NCBI GenBank assembly: GCA_012038135.1 | Contig: JAAVJQ010000011.1 | Coordinates: 1-64,000, forward strand | Reading direction: 5' to 3' | Source of the DNA: Salinimicrobium nanhaiense | Lineage (GTDB): Bacteria; Bacteroidota; Bacteroidia; Flavobacteriales; Flavobacteriaceae | Length of the DNA stretch: 64,000 bases | Part shown: one piece after another, positions 36,553 to 46,246 of the stretch | How the letters are laid out: every line of letters starts with the position of its first letter | How positions within the stretch are numbered: position 1 is the first letter of the stretch | Notes under the pieces: model-generated | The model's database searches: none | The model's input: only the letters and a program-made list of their open reading frames with translations | What the model was told of the DNA's origin: nothing | Position numbers and translations under genes: made by a program

Positions 36553-37896
36553 TTAAATTTTCAGCCCCTTGAATTTTTTGAAAGACGAAACAATATTACT
36601 GTCTGTTAATGAGGAGATATAGCTGCAAATTTTTATGAGCTTCTCATAAACCGGAAGATCTTCAAAATCTCCCGCATGAGGAATAAGTTTTAAGACGAGT
36701 TTATTGTAGTTCGTATACACCTCATCCTGCGGCAAAAGAGCTTCTGTATAAGTATCCAGCAGGTGAGAAAGCATCTGGTAGCCGGCAATTTCTTTACTGA
36801 TAACCTCCTCACTTTGATAGATCTTGTCAATGCTTATCTTAATGATGTCTGTGATTTGAGCTTCATATTTACTCCTGTCAAACAAAGCTTCATGAAATTC
36901 CCCTTTTAAGATAGCCTCCTCATTGGCCATAAAGATCTCTACGGCTTCGGTAAGGAGGGTATTAATAGCCAAAGCACGTAAATAGCTCAACCTGTCGGCA
37001 CGGGTTTGCAGGTTGTGGTATTTTTTGGTGATGATGGAATCCTTTACCAGGTTGATCAAATATTCCAGCGCATATTCCTCCTGAATAAGTCCCAGGTTGA
37101 TCCCGTCTTCAAAATCTATGATCGTATAGCAAATATCATCAGCAGCTTCTACGAGGAAAGCGAGAGGATGCCGGCAATAGCTAAGGTTTTTTCCTTTGCT
37201 GGTGGAAATAAGTCCCAGTTCATTTGCTACCTCTTCAAAAAAGGCTTTTTCTGACTGAAATATTCCGAATTTTTTATCGGCTATATTTGAGGTAGGTTTA
37301 TGCGGAAGGGATTCCTTCGGGTATTTTATAAAAGCTCCCAAAGTAGCATAAGAAAGCCTGATGCCACCGGGAATTCCCGGCCGGTCTTCTGTAAGTATCT
37401 TGAAGCCATTTGCATTTCCTTCAAACTTCGTCAAGTCCTGAAATTCTTCAGGCGTGAGCATCTCCTTAAATCTTTTCCCGTTACCATTGCTGAAATATTC
37501 TCCAATAGCTTTTTCCCCTGAATGCCCAAACGGCGGATTACCAATATCATGAGCCAAAGCAGCAGCGGCTACAATAGCTCCAAAATCGTTCATTTGATAA
37601 CCGTGGGTTTTCTCCAGTTGTGGATGCTTCTCCAGGATCTTCTGTCCCGCCAGTCGGCCTAAAGACCTTCCAACTACAGAGACTTCTAAACTGTGTGTAA
37701 GCCTCGTGTGTACGAAATCGGTTTTTGAAAGCGGGATTACCTGGGTTTTATCCTGCAGACTTCTAAAGGCTGAAGAAAAAATGATCCTGTCATAGTCAAC
37801 TTCAAATCCTAGCCGGGTAGCGTTCTGTTCTTTTCTTAATCTTTTATTTGTATCTCCTGCTTTTCTCAAAGAAAGCAGCTGCTCCCAGTTCATCAT
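36553..37896 (-). CDS. dgt: dGTPase-like HD-domain phosphohydrolase
   Basis: A 447-residue soluble protein of the dGTP triphosphohydrolase family, which splits dNTPs to nucleoside and triphosphate. The N-terminal signature FSSAFRSLQDKTQV is followed by FVHTRLTHSLEVS (His68) and the HD pair His116-Asp117 in ALAHDIGNPPFGH. Nearby nrdA and nrdB make dNTPs, so pool balance is a shared theme; some dGTPases also limit phage growth. The start could be Met1 or Met2 (37893). Confidence 0.88.
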   Translation of the reverse strand: MMNWEQLLSLRKAGDTNKRLRKEQNATRLGFEVDYDRIIFSSAFRSLQDKTQVIPLSKTDFVHTRLTHSLEVSVVGRSLGRLAGQKILEKHPQLEKTHGYQMNDFGAIVAAAALAHDIGNPPFGHSGEKAIGEYFSNGNGKRFKEMLTPEEFQDLTKFEGNANGFKILTEDRPGIPGGIRLSYATLGAFIKYPKESLPHKPTSNIADKKFGIFQSEKAFFEEVANELGLISTSKGKNLSYCRHPLAFLVEAADDICYTIIDFEDGINLGLIQEEYALEYLINLVKDSIITKKYHNLQTRADRLSYLRALAINTLLTEAVEIFMANEEAILKGEFHEALFDRSKYEAQITDIIKISIDKIYQSEEVISKEIAGYQMLSHLLDTYTEALLPQDEVYTNYNKLVLKLIPHAGDFEDLPVYEKLIKICSYISSLTDSNIVSSFKKFKGLKI

Positions 37897-38249
37897 GGTG
37901 AAATTTTTTCTTAAGTTCCAAAAATAGCCAAATCAATTAACAATTAGCAATGATCAATTAGCAGAAAAAAGTGGACAGTGGACAGAGAAGTTTGTCATTT
38001 CGACAGAGCATCTGCTTTTGCCAAAAAGGAGATGTGATGAGAAATCTCGAAATGAGATTTGCCGAAGTTCTTTTCATGAAATTATTGAGAAACGGTTCAC
38101 CTTAGATGTTACTGGTTTAAAACTCTGGCAAATCTGCAGCCTTTAACAAGCAACCTGGAACAGAAAAAAATCCGCGATACGGCCTTGAACTGCTAAAAAG
38201 TCTAGGTTCTAGATTCCAGACTCCAGGTTCTTATCAAACTTTCTACTCA
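37897..38249. other. intergenic spacer with decayed short repeats
   Basis: No gene is seen. It contains GTGGACAGTGGACAG, an inverted repeat AAATCTC/GAGATTT (38042-38060), and CCAGACTCCAGGTTC-type low-complexity text near the nrdA end, similar in style to 5290-5362. Confidence 0.4.
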
Positions 38250-40667
38250 TTAACTCCCGCACATCAAACAATCATCCCCTTCAGCTTCTTTGGAGCTGGC
38301 GATAAGAGCACGAAGTTCCTCAGGAGATAGAGATGTGCCTTCCGGTACCGGAACTGCTGCAGGCTTCATTGCTTCCGCAGGGATTTCTTCCTTCTTTTCC
38401 TCTTTTGCAAGGGTAAATTTTATGGCGTCAACCGCACTTTTGGTCCGTAGGTAATACATTCCGGTTTTGAGTCCGCTCTTCCAGGCGTAGAAGTGCATGG
38501 AGGTTAACTTGCTGTAGTTGGCGTTCTCCATGAAAAGATTGAGGGACTGGGACTGATCAATAAAATATCCACGGTGACGGGACATGTCAATGATGTCTTT
38601 CATGCTGAGTTCCCAAACTGTTTTGTAGAGCTCTTTTAGATCATCAGGAATTACATCAATATTCTGTACAGAACCATTAGATCGTAAAATGGCATTTTTA
38701 ACATCCTCTGTCCACAGGTTTCTTTCCACAAGGTCTTCCAGCAGGTGTTTGTTCACCACGATGAACTCTCCCGAAAGTACGCGGCGGGTGTAAATATTAG
38801 ACGTGTATGGTTCAAAGGCTTCATTGTTTCCAAGGATCTGAGAGGTTGAGGCAGTTGGCATAGGCGCCACTAAAAGAGAGTTGCGAACGCCATTCTTGAG
38901 CACCTGCTTTCTAAGCTTTGCCCAATCCCATCTTCCGCTGAGGTCCTCATCATTGATCCCCCACAGGTTGAACTGGAATTGACCTTTGCTCATTGGTGAA
39001 CCTTCATAAGTGGAATAGGCTCCCTCTTCTTTAGCCATTTCCATGGAAGCAGTGACGGCAGCGAAGTATAAGGTCTCAAAAATTTCCTGATTCAGCTGTT
39101 TTGCAGCATCACTGGTGAAGGGCAGCCTGAGTTTGATAAAAGTATCCGCCAGTCCCTGAACTCCAAGTCCGACAGGCCGGTGCCTCAAATTAGAATTTTC
39201 AGCTTCCTTTACAGGATAGTAATTCCGATCGATCACCTTGTTAAGGTTTCTGGTGACTCTTTTGGTGATCCTGAACAGTTCCTTATGATCAAATTCATCT
39301 CCTTTTACGAACATGGGCAGCGCAATGGAAGCAAGATTACAAACAGCCACTTCGTCTTCGCTGGTGTACTCCAGGATCTCGGTACAAAGATTTGAGGAAC
39401 GGATGGTACCCAAATTCTGCTGATTTGATTTCCTGTTCGCCGAATCCTTGTACAGCATGTATGGGGTTCCGGTTTCGATCTGCGATTCCAGGATCTTCTC
39501 CCATAGCTCACGGGCTTTTATGGTTTTCCGACCTTTGCCTTCAGCTTCATATTTTAAGTAAAGTTCTTCAAATTCATCGCCATGAATATCGTAAAGTCCG
39601 GGGCACTCGTGCGGACACATCAGCGTCCAGTCTTCATTTGCTTCCACGCGTTTCATGAAAAGATCGGGCACCCACATCGCGTAAAAAAGGTCGCGGGCAC
39701 GCATTTCTTCTTTTCCGTGATTCTTTTTTAGGTCGAGGAAATCAAAGATATCGGCATGCCATGGCTCTACATAAATGGCAAAGGAACCTTTGCGCTTTCC
39801 GCCGCCCTGATCGACATAACGTGCAGTGTCATTAAAAACCCGAAGCATGGGAACAATGCCGTTGGAAGTCCCGTTAGTGCCTGAAATATAAGAACCGGTA
39901 GCCCTCACGTTGTGAATAGACAGACCAATTCCGCCGGCAGATTGCGAGATCTTGGCAGTTTGCTTCAGCGTGTCGTAGATCCCGTCGATGCTGTCATCTT
40001 TCATGGTCAAAAGGAAGCAGGAGGACATTTGTGGCTTAGGTGTTCCGGCGTTGAAGAGCGTAGGAGTCGCGTGGGTGAAATACTTCTTCGACATGAGCTC
40101 GTAAGTCTCGATAGCGGCTTCCATATCATCAGGATGTATTCCAACAGAAACTCTCATGAGCATGTGCTGCGGCCTTTCGGCAATCTTTCCGTTGATCTTT
40201 AGCAAGTAGGAGCGCTCGAGAGTTTTGAATCCGAAGTAGTCGTACTGGAAATCCCGGTTATAAATGATGGTCGAATCCAGCAGATCTTTATTCTTCTGGA
40301 TCACCTCGTAAACATCATCGGCAATTAGCGGCGACTTCTGATTTGTTCTTGGATTTACATATTCGTAGAGGTCGGTGATTACTTCTGAAAAGCTTTTCTT
40401 CGTGTTCTTGTGCAGGTTAGAAACCGAAATTCTTGCCGCCAGCTTCGCGTAGTCGGGATGAGAAGTGGTCATCGTAGCTGCGATCTCGGCTGCGAGGTTA
40501 TCCAGTTCACTTGTGGTTACTCCATCGTACAATCCTTCGATCACCCGCATCGCCACCTTAACCGGATCGACCAGTTCATTTAATCCATAACACAACTTTC
40601 TAATACGAGCTGTGATCTTGTCAAACATAATGGGTTCTCTGCGGCCGTCTCTTTTTTCTACGAACAT
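38250..40667 (-). CDS. nrdA: class Ia ribonucleotide reductase large subunit
   Basis: An 805-residue enzyme that reduces ribonucleoside diphosphates. The N-terminal ATP-cone (about 1-95) gives allosteric control. The catalytic core contains [24 protein letters not shown] and the ANREL-type region, and the C-terminal CLMCGS supplies the re-reducing cysteine pair. It lies downstream of nrdB on the same strand, separated by 128 bp that carry three hairpins. Confidence 0.95.
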   Translation of the reverse strand: MFVEKRDGRREPIMFDKITARIRKLCYGLNELVDPVKVAMRVIEGLYDGVTTSELDNLAAEIAATMTTSHPDYAKLAARISVSNLHKNTKKSFSEVITDLYEYVNPRTNQKSPLIADDVYEVIQKNKDLLDSTIIYNRDFQYDYFGFKTLERSYLLKINGKIAERPQHMLMRVSVGIHPDDMEAAIETYELMSKKYFTHATPTLFNAGTPKPQMSSCFLLTMKDDSIDGIYDTLKQTAKISQSAGGIGLSIHNVRATGSYISGTNGTSNGIVPMLRVFNDTARYVDQGGGKRKGSFAIYVEPWHADIFDFLDLKKNHGKEEMRARDLFYAMWVPDLFMKRVEANEDWTLMCPHECPGLYDIHGDEFEELYLKYEAEGKGRKTIKARELWEKILESQIETGTPYMLYKDSANRKSNQQNLGTIRSSNLCTEILEYTSEDEVAVCNLASIALPMFVKGDEFDHKELFRITKRVTRNLNKVIDRNYYPVKEAENSNLRHRPVGLGVQGLADTFIKLRLPFTSDAAKQLNQEIFETLYFAAVTASMEMAKEEGAYSTYEGSPMSKGQFQFNLWGINDEDLSGRWDWAKLRKQVLKNGVRNSLLVAPMPTASTSQILGNNEAFEPYTSNIYTRRVLSGEFIVVNKHLLEDLVERNLWTEDVKNAILRSNGSVQNIDVIPDDLKELYKTVWELSMKDIIDMSRHRGYFIDQSQSLNLFMENANYSKLTSMHFYAWKSGLKTGMYYLRTKSAVDAIKFTLAKEEKKEEIPAEAMKPAAVPVPEGTSLSPEELRALIASSKEAEGDDCLMCGS

Positions 40668-40696
40668 AACTGAAGGTTTAATGAAGCCCCTCCCTG

Positions 40697-40792
40697 CCTC
40701 CCCAAAAGGGGAGGAGGTGTGGACGATTATTTAGATGATGCTTCACCGAAGGTGAAGCAAAAGATATTTAGTCCCCCCTTCGGGGGTTAGGG
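40697..40792. repeat. three hairpins between nrdB and nrdA
   Basis: CCTCCCC-AAAA-GGGGAGG (40697-40714), GCTTCACC-GAA-GGTGAAGC (40740-40758) and a CCCCC-TTC-GGGGG type hairpin (about 40774-40786) stand in a row. They are REP-like. In the nrd transcript they could act as processing or attenuation elements. Confidence 0.55.
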
Positions 40793-40795
40793 GGC

Positions 40796-41773
40796 CTAAA
40801 AATCGGCGTCAAAGCTGATCTTGTCTGCGTCTTTGTCCTTGTTCATCACACCCGCTTTCTGGTATTCCCCAACTCGTTTTTCAAAGAAGTTGGTTTTCCC
40901 CTGCAGGTTGATCATATCCATAAAGTCGAAAGGATTTGCAGTGCCGTATTCTTTCTCACATTCCAATTCTACCAGCAGTCGGTCGGCTACAAATTCAAGG
41001 TATTGGGTCATCAATTTGGAATTCATACCGATGAGGCTTACCGGAAGAGATTCTGTAATGAATTCTCTTTCGATATTAAGCGCATCTACAATGATCGCTC
41101 TAATTCGCTCTTTTGGCACCTTATTCACCAGGTGGTTGTTGTGCAGGTGAACTGCGAAGTCGCAATGCACACCTTCGTCTCTTGAAATTAATTCATTGGA
41201 AAAGGTGAGCCCCGGCATAAGTCCGCGTTTCTTCAGCCAAAAAATAGAGCAGAAGGCGCCCGAAAAGAAGATCCCTTCCACGGCGGCGAAAGCAATAAGC
41301 CTTTCAGCAAAGGAATCAGATTCTATCCATTTTAGGGCCCATTGGGCTTTTTTCTGAATAGCGGGGAATACTTCAATTGCTTTAAAAAGCTGATTTTTTT
41401 CCTTCTCATCCTTTACGTAGGTGTCGATGAGCAGGGAGTAGGTTTCTGAATGAATGTTCTCCATCATGATCTGGAATCCGTAGAAGAATTTAGCTTCAGA
41501 ATACTGAACTTCATTGACGAAATTCTCTGCTAAATTTTCATTCACGATCCCATCAGATGCGGCAAAAAAGGCAAGGATGTGCTTGATGAAATATCTTTCA
41601 TCAGACGTTAATTTATGGTTCCAGTCGGTAAGGTCCTGGTGCAGGTCAATTTCTTCTGCAGTCCAGAAACTTGCCTCCATTTTCTTGTACCAATCCCAGA
41701 TGTCGTGATGTTTAATGGGGAAGATCACGAATCTGTCCTTGTTCTCCTGCAAAATGGGTTCTAACTGAGCCAT
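40796..41773 (-). CDS. nrdB: class Ia ribonucleotide reductase small subunit
   Basis: A 325-residue R2-type ferritin-like protein that holds the diiron-tyrosyl radical cofactor. Metal-ligand helices are visible in [16 protein letters not shown], then [20 protein letters not shown] and, later, [15 protein letters not shown]. Length is typical of Bacteroidota R2. It is transcribed before nrdA. An AATATTTG near match to the -7 element lies 36 bp upstream (41809-41816). Confidence 0.93.
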   Translation of the reverse strand: MAQLEPILQENKDRFVIFPIKHHDIWDWYKKMEASFWTAEEIDLHQDLTDWNHKLTSDERYFIKHILAFFAASDGIVNENLAENFVNEVQYSEAKFFYGFQIMMENIHSETYSLLIDTYVKDEKEKNQLFKAIEVFPAIQKKAQWALKWIESDSFAERLIAFAAVEGIFFSGAFCSIFWLKKRGLMPGLTFSNELISRDEGVHCDFAVHLHNNHLVNKVPKERIRAIIVDALNIEREFITESLPVSLIGMNSKLMTQYLEFVADRLLVELECEKEYGTANPFDFMDMINLQGKTNFFEKRVGEYQKAGVMNKDKDADKISFDADF

Positions 41774-42031
41774 AATCTTTGTAGTTTGGTTGGTGTTAAT
41801 GGTTCTAACAAATATTGGGAATTATGTAAGAGTTTCTCCTACAGCGACTGAAAGCTTTTCAACAAAGTTTTCAACATGACAAATAAAATTTGTTGCTGAA
41901 TTTTTGTTAAACTCCGTGATTAGATGTTTATAAATGAAGTACTTAGTTCCTGTTAAAAGAATTAAGAACAGGGATTCGGCCTCCGGATTTTTTACCAGTT
42001 AACAATGCTCAAAAAGGGCATTTTTAAAGAC

Positions 42032-43111
42032 TTATATTTTGAGCGTTTCACCGCCCCTGGCAGCCGATTCATAGATTTTTTCAAGAACGATGATATCCTT
42101 CAGTCCGTCTTCCCCGGGAGCGATTAGAGGTTCGTTATTAATTATGGCCAAAGCGTCATCGTCCATTTGTACGGCCTGCTGATTCTTTCTCATTGGCTCC
42201 AGAACTTTGCCGTCGCTTGTTCCTCCTTTTACACCACTGTACGACTGAAAAGGTTGAAGGTAATAGGAACCGTCACGGCAGCTAACCTCGAGGTTGTTCA
42301 TGCTTTGTCCAAAGCTTGTGCGGCAGTGAGCTGTAATTCCGTCAGGAAATTCCAGGGTAAACTCCATGGTTTCATCCACTTCACTAAAAATCTGTGGTCT
42401 GCTGGTGGATGATCGGGCCGAAACAGCTATGGGTTCACGGCCGGTGGTGTAGCGGGAGGTGTTAAGAGGGTAAACGCCCATATCATACATGGCACCGCCA
42501 CCCATCTCTTTTTCTGCCCGCCACCCGGGGTTGTTACTGTAGAAACCGGCTGCCGCCTGCAATTCCTGAATCGGACCATAGGGATTGGTCTCTGCCCATT
42601 TCATCATGATGCGGTTATTTTTTTCATGCTGGAGCCGGTAACCTATAGCCAATCTTACTTTGTTCTTTTCACAGGCCGCGATCATTTGTCGGCATTCTTC
42701 AGCGTTCATTGCCATAGGTTTTTCACACCACACATGCTTTCCTGCATTGGCTGCAATAATGGTGTACTTGGCATGCATGGAGTTCGGCAGGACAATATAG
42801 ACCACATCAATGTCATCATTATTGGCGATCTCGTGCATGTTCTCGTAATTGTAAACATTGGAATCGGGAATTCCATATTTTTCCTGCCATTGAGGGATCT
42901 TGTGCGGACTTCCCGTTACGATGCCACGCAGTTCACAATATTCGGTTTCCTGCAGCGCAGGGGCGAGTTGATGTGTGCTATAACCGCCTAAGCCCACGAG
43001 GGCTACTCCAAGCTTTTTCTTTTCTGCTCCAAATAAAAAACCCGGAAAAGGCAAAGCTGTGGCAGCAAGGACTAATCCGGATTTTTTGATGAAATTTCGC
43101 CTGTTTTCCAT
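42032..43111 (-). CDS. Gfo/Idh/MocA family oxidoreductase with Tat signal
   Basis: A 359-residue protein with a twin-arginine signal (RRNFIKKSG then a hydrophobic core, about 1-28). It carries an NAD(P)-binding Rossmann domain (ALVGLGGYS) and the EKPMAMN motif of glucose-fructose oxidoreductase relatives. The C-terminal domain spans about 155-340. It is exported already folded with cofactor and likely oxidises or epimerises a sugar in the periplasm. It is monocistronic. The substrate is unknown. Confidence 0.88.
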   Translation of the reverse strand: MENRRNFIKKSGLVLAATALPFPGFLFGAEKKKLGVALVGLGGYSTHQLAPALQETEYCELRGIVTGSPHKIPQWQEKYGIPDSNVYNYENMHEIANNDDIDVVYIVLPNSMHAKYTIIAANAGKHVWCEKPMAMNAEECRQMIAACEKNKVRLAIGYRLQHEKNNRIMMKWAETNPYGPIQELQAAAGFYSNNPGWRAEKEMGGGAMYDMGVYPLNTSRYTTGREPIAVSARSSTSRPQIFSEVDETMEFTLEFPDGITAHCRTSFGQSMNNLEVSCRDGSYYLQPFQSYSGVKGGTSDGKVLEPMRKNQQAVQMDDDALAIINNEPLIAPGEDGLKDIIVLEKIYESAARGGETLKI

Positions 43112-43202
43112 GGTTTATACTTTACAATAAAGATAATGAAAAATAGACTTTCTGAGAGTTGTGGGTAATATCCAGAATCTCTTTACAAGTATAAATTAGA
43201 GT

Positions 43203-43210
43203 TATATTTG
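43203..43210 (+). promoter_or_regulatory. -7 promoter element before the zeta-like gene
   Basis: TATATTTG matches TAnnTTTG exactly, 16 bp before the ATG at 43227. Confidence 0.5.
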
Positions 43211-43226
43211 CTATGAATTCTAATAA

Positions 43227-43800
43227 ATGAAAAAATTATATATCATAGCGGGATGTAACGGAGCAGGAAAAACTACTGCTTCCTATACTATATTACCAGA
43301 CATATTGGGATGTGATGAATTTGTCAATGCAGATGAAATTGCTAAAGGGTTATCCCCTTTCCGACCTGAAAGAGCAGGAATACAAGCCGGCAGATTAATG
43401 TTGGAAAGCAATAAAAACACTTTTAAAATCTGACCAGGATTTTGCATTTGAGACGACTTTAGCAACAAAAAGCTATAAGAATTTCGTTATCGATGCTCAA
43501 GAAAAAGGCTACTCTGTCACATTGCTTTTCTTCTGGCTGAGTTCCCCCAATCTGGCAGTAAAACGGGTGGAAACACGGGTTAAAGAAGGCGGACATAACA
43601 TTCCCGAAAAAGTAATTCGTAGAAGGTATGACAACGGACTGAAAAACTTTTTCGCTATCTTTAAAGAGCTGGTTGATGACTGGATGTTTATTGATAATTC
43701 AGGAGAACCATATCAGATAATCGCTCAAGGTGCCGATAACATAGAGGAAATTGGGAATATGGAAATTTGGACAGAACTTAATAAAAAATACAATGGATAA
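43227..43800 (+). pseudogene. zeta-toxin-like P-loop kinase, disrupted by a frameshift
   Basis: The N-terminal piece (43227-43433) encodes MKKLYIIAGCNGAGKTT, a Walker A P-loop at 9-17 of the zeta toxin / COG4185 type. It continues to RLMLE and then stops. The rest of the family sequence (SDQDFAFETTLATKS, then WLSSPNLAVKRVETRVKEGGH) continues in the +1 frame to 43800. Reading GGAAAGC as GGAAGC near 43400 would restore one frame of about 190 residues, so a single extra base is the simplest cause. It is either a real inactivation or a sequencing error. The active family phosphorylates UDP-N-acetylglucosamine or related targets; here toxicity would be lost. The small partner gene still overlaps its end. 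Confidence 0.75.
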
Positions 43801-44011
43801 AAGAGAGCAAATAACCGAAAAGAGAAATAAAATAGTTGAGGGGCTTGAAAAATCTTACCAAAAATTAGTAGAATTTAAACGCTATAAAAAAAGTCCATTG
43901 ATAGTAGCACGAAATGGAGAAATTCAAGAAATAGCACACGAAAAAATACTACCCACTACAACGTATATAAAAAATAGCGGAGAAAGTGTTAAAATCAAAA
44001 GTAAGGTGTAA
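43793..44011 (+). CDS. small protein paired with the zeta-like gene
   Basis: A 72-residue basic protein (MDKREQITEKRNKIVEG, then SPLIVARNGEIQEIAHEKI) overlapping the last 8 bp of the zeta-like gene (ATGGATAA). An in-frame extension to 43751 exists but lies inside the toxin gene. The tight overlap suggests a toxin-antitoxin-like couple, although in classical zeta systems the antitoxin gene comes first. The N-terminal half looks helical and the C-terminal half beta-rich. Antitoxin function is inferred from position only. Confidence 0.55.
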   Translation: MDKREQITEKRNKIVEGLEKSYQKLVEFKRYKKSPLIVARNGEIQEIAHEKILPTTTYIKNSGESVKIKSKV

Positions 44012-44157
44012 ATCTAAGGTCTTTTATACTCTTGGAAATATTACATAAAACCCGCTACTTTTTATACGAGACGGTAATGAAACTTTTCAGCAGCATCTAA
44101 ACCACATTTAATCAAAAGATCAATTTGTTGTGGTCCAAAAAACAGATGAGTAAAATA

Positions 44158-44736
44158 TTAAGCCTCCTGCTCTTTTTGTTTCTCAGCGATTTTTTCAAGC
44201 TCGGCATACCAGTCTTCACCAAACTTCCTGATAAGAGCATCTTTAACAAATTTATATACAGGTACCTGTAGTTCTTTTCCAAGGGTGCAGGCGTCGTCGC
44301 AGATATACCAGTGATGATAATTCACTGCAGAGAATTCTGAGTAATCCCGGGTGCGTACAGGATAAAGATGACAGGAAACGGGTTTCTTCCAATCAATATC
44401 TCCCTGGTTATAAGCTTCCTCAATCCCGCAGAGAGCAGTGCCTTTGTTGTCAAAGGTGACATAGGCACAGTCTGCACCATCGATCAGAGGAGTCTCGTAT
44501 TCTCCGTCTTCTCCTATAATGGAAGGGCCCTGTTTTTCAATGGCTTCTATCCCTTCTTTTCGCAGGTAAGGTTTGATCTTTGGATAAAGGTCTTCCAGGA
44601 TATCAGTTTCGGCTTCTTCAAGGGGTGCCCCGGCATCTCCCGCAATACAACAGGCTCCTTTACAGGCCGAAAGGTTACAAACAAAATCCTTTTTCAGGAT
44701 CTCTTCAGAAACAATAGTTTTTCCAAGCTGAAACAT
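44158..44736 (-). CDS. DUF3109 family cysteine-rich protein
   Basis: A 192-residue soluble protein with cysteines in the order CNLSACKGACC (about 20-30), ADCAY, ALCG, SCHLYPVR and CDDAC. This matches DUF3109, related to YkgJ-type putative metal (zinc or iron) cluster proteins. Function is not known. It is monocistronic. Confidence 0.78.
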   Translation of the reverse strand: MFQLGKTIVSEEILKKDFVCNLSACKGACCIAGDAGAPLEEAETDILEDLYPKIKPYLRKEGIEAIEKQGPSIIGEDGEYETPLIDGADCAYVTFDNKGTALCGIEEAYNQGDIDWKKPVSCHLYPVRTRDYSEFSAVNYHHWYICDDACTLGKELQVPVYKFVKDALIRKFGEDWYAELEKIAEKQKEQEA

Positions 44737-44836
44737 GTGGTAAATATACCTTTTTTCAGCAGGTTTTCTTTAGCCAAAAACCAATTTACATTCTGTTAAA
44801 ATTTTCATATTAAAATTATTAATGGTCAATTCGAAG

Positions 44837-44844
44837 TACTTTTG
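44837..44844 (+). promoter_or_regulatory. -7 promoter element of the marC operon
   Basis: TACTTTTG matches TAnnTTTG and lies 17 bp before the marC ATG, giving a predicted leader of about 14 nt. Confidence 0.5.
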
Positions 44845-44861
44845 CAGGCTAAATTTTGAGT

Positions 44862-45437
44862 ATGGAACTTAACTTCAGAGAAATAGCTACCGCCAGCATG
44901 ATCCTCTTTGCGGTAATAGATATCATTGGAAGTATTCCTATCATTATTGACCTGCGAAAGAAGGCGGGACATATTCAAAGTGAGAAAGCTACCGTAGTGG
45001 CGGGAATCCTTATGATCGCTTTTCTTTTTGTGGGAAAAGAGATCCTTAATCTAATTGGAATCGATGTCAACTCCTTTGCCGTAGCAGGAGCGCTGATCCT
45101 GTTCTTTTTAGCCCTGGAGATGATCCTTGGCATCCAGCTTTATAAAGATGATGCGCCCGAAACTGCTGCTGTGGTGCCACTTGCTTTTCCATTGATTGCA
45201 GGGGCGGGAACCATGACCTCCATCCTGGCATTAAGAGCAGAATATGCGACTGTTAATATTATTGCTGCCATAATTATAAATATTATTTTTGTCTACATTG
45301 TCCTTAAATCGTCAGGTAAGATCGAGAACTTCCTGGGGAAACAGGGAATCAACGTGATCCGTAAGATTTTTGGGGTCATTCTCCTGGCTATAGCCGTTAA
45401 ACTTTTTGCTACCAATATTAAGAGCTTATTCATATGA
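44862..45437 (+). CDS. MarC family membrane protein
   Basis: A 191-residue protein with six hydrophobic segments and the MarC family landmarks AVIDIIGSIPI near the N-terminus and PLAFPLIAGAGTM in the middle. The family was once linked to antibiotic resistance, but its function is uncertain. The frame opens with TTG at 44856; ATG at 44862 is more likely. It is the first gene of a three-gene operon in which each stop overlaps the next start. Confidence 0.85.
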   Translation: MELNFREIATASMILFAVIDIIGSIPIIIDLRKKAGHIQSEKATVVAGILMIAFLFVGKEILNLIGIDVNSFAVAGALILFFLALEMILGIQLYKDDAPETAAVVPLAFPLIAGAGTMTSILALRAEYATVNIIAAIIINIIFVYIVLKSSGKIENFLGKQGINVIRKIFGVILLAIAVKLFATNIKSLFI

Positions 45438-45631
45438 AAGCCTTCATTTATTTTCTTATTGCCGTTGCCTCTGCGCTTATTATTTATAACCTCACTTTTG
45501 TTGATTTTCAGAATGCATTTTCGGGAGATAGCAAAACTGCCTTGATCGGGGTGCTGGCCTCAAGTATCGTGGTAGTTCTAATGGTGATCCTGTTAATGTC
45601 CCGTGCCATTTCAGAAAGGTCTGAAGACTAA
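45434..45631 (+). CDS. small two-helix membrane protein
   Basis: A 65-residue protein with two hydrophobic helices (about 4-20 and 37-57) and a charged C-terminus (SERSED). Its start overlaps the marC stop (ATGA) and its stop overlaps the next start (TAATG). No family is recognised. Coupling suggests a membrane accessory to MarC or to the oxidoreductase. Confidence 0.65.
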   Translation: MKAFIYFLIAVASALIIYNLTFVDFQNAFSGDSKTALIGVLASSIVVVLMVILLMSRAISERSED

Positions 45632-46239
45632 TGCAGTTTGATGTCCTGATCATTGGCGGAGGTGCTGCAGGTTTATCCTGTGCCCTGGTGCTGGGATCGG
45701 GTCTTTCCAAACCCTTTTCTGAAGGAAAAAAGGTGGCGCTGTTCGCGCATCAGCGATCTTCTCATCTATCGAGTGCACTCTTAAACAATGTCCTTGGAAT
45801 TTCTCCCGGAACCGCCGGTAAGGATGTCCTGAATTCCGGCATCAACCAACTTCAGGAGCTTTATCCTGAAGTGCAACAGATCACAAAAGAAAAGGTTCAG
45901 AAAATATCATTTTTGGAAGGCGGCTTTGAAGTGCTTACCAATAAGAATACATATACCTCCAAAAAGGTGATTTTGGCTACAGGTTACGCGCAGCCATTTC
46001 TGATAAAAGGATTGGAAGATTATGTGATCCCTCATAAAAAGGCAAAACCTTCCAAGGAAAGGATACAGCTCGAAAATGTGAATCACCTGGTTTACCCCGG
46101 ACTTTACGTTGCAGGTACTTTAGCCGGGCACAGAAGTCAATATGCTATTGCCTGCGGCAGTGGTGCAGCAGTTGCCACAGATATTCTTACCGAATGGAAT
46201 AGCGGAGAACACACCAAAGTGCACGACAAGATAAAATAA
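45631..46239 (+). CDS. short FAD-dependent oxidoreductase
   Basis: A 202-residue flavoprotein. The FAD-binding VLIIGGGAAGLSCALVL motif (5-21) and the later ATGYAQP and GLYVAGTLAG motifs resemble thioredoxin reductase. There is no NADPH domain and no CxxC, and its length is about two-thirds of TrxR. Such TrxR-like minimal flavoproteins are common in Bacteroidota with unknown partners. It is the last gene of the marC operon, 7 bp from the convergent protease gene. Confidence 0.75.
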   Translation: MQFDVLIIGGGAAGLSCALVLGSGLSKPFSEGKKVALFAHQRSSHLSSALLNNVLGISPGTAGKDVLNSGINQLQELYPEVQQITKEKVQKISFLEGGFEVLTNKNTYTSKKVILATGYAQPFLIKGLEDYVIPHKKAKPSKERIQLENVNHLVYPGLYVAGTLAGHRSQYAIACGSGAAVATDILTEWNSGEHTKVHDKIK

Positions 46240-46246
46240 ACCTACT

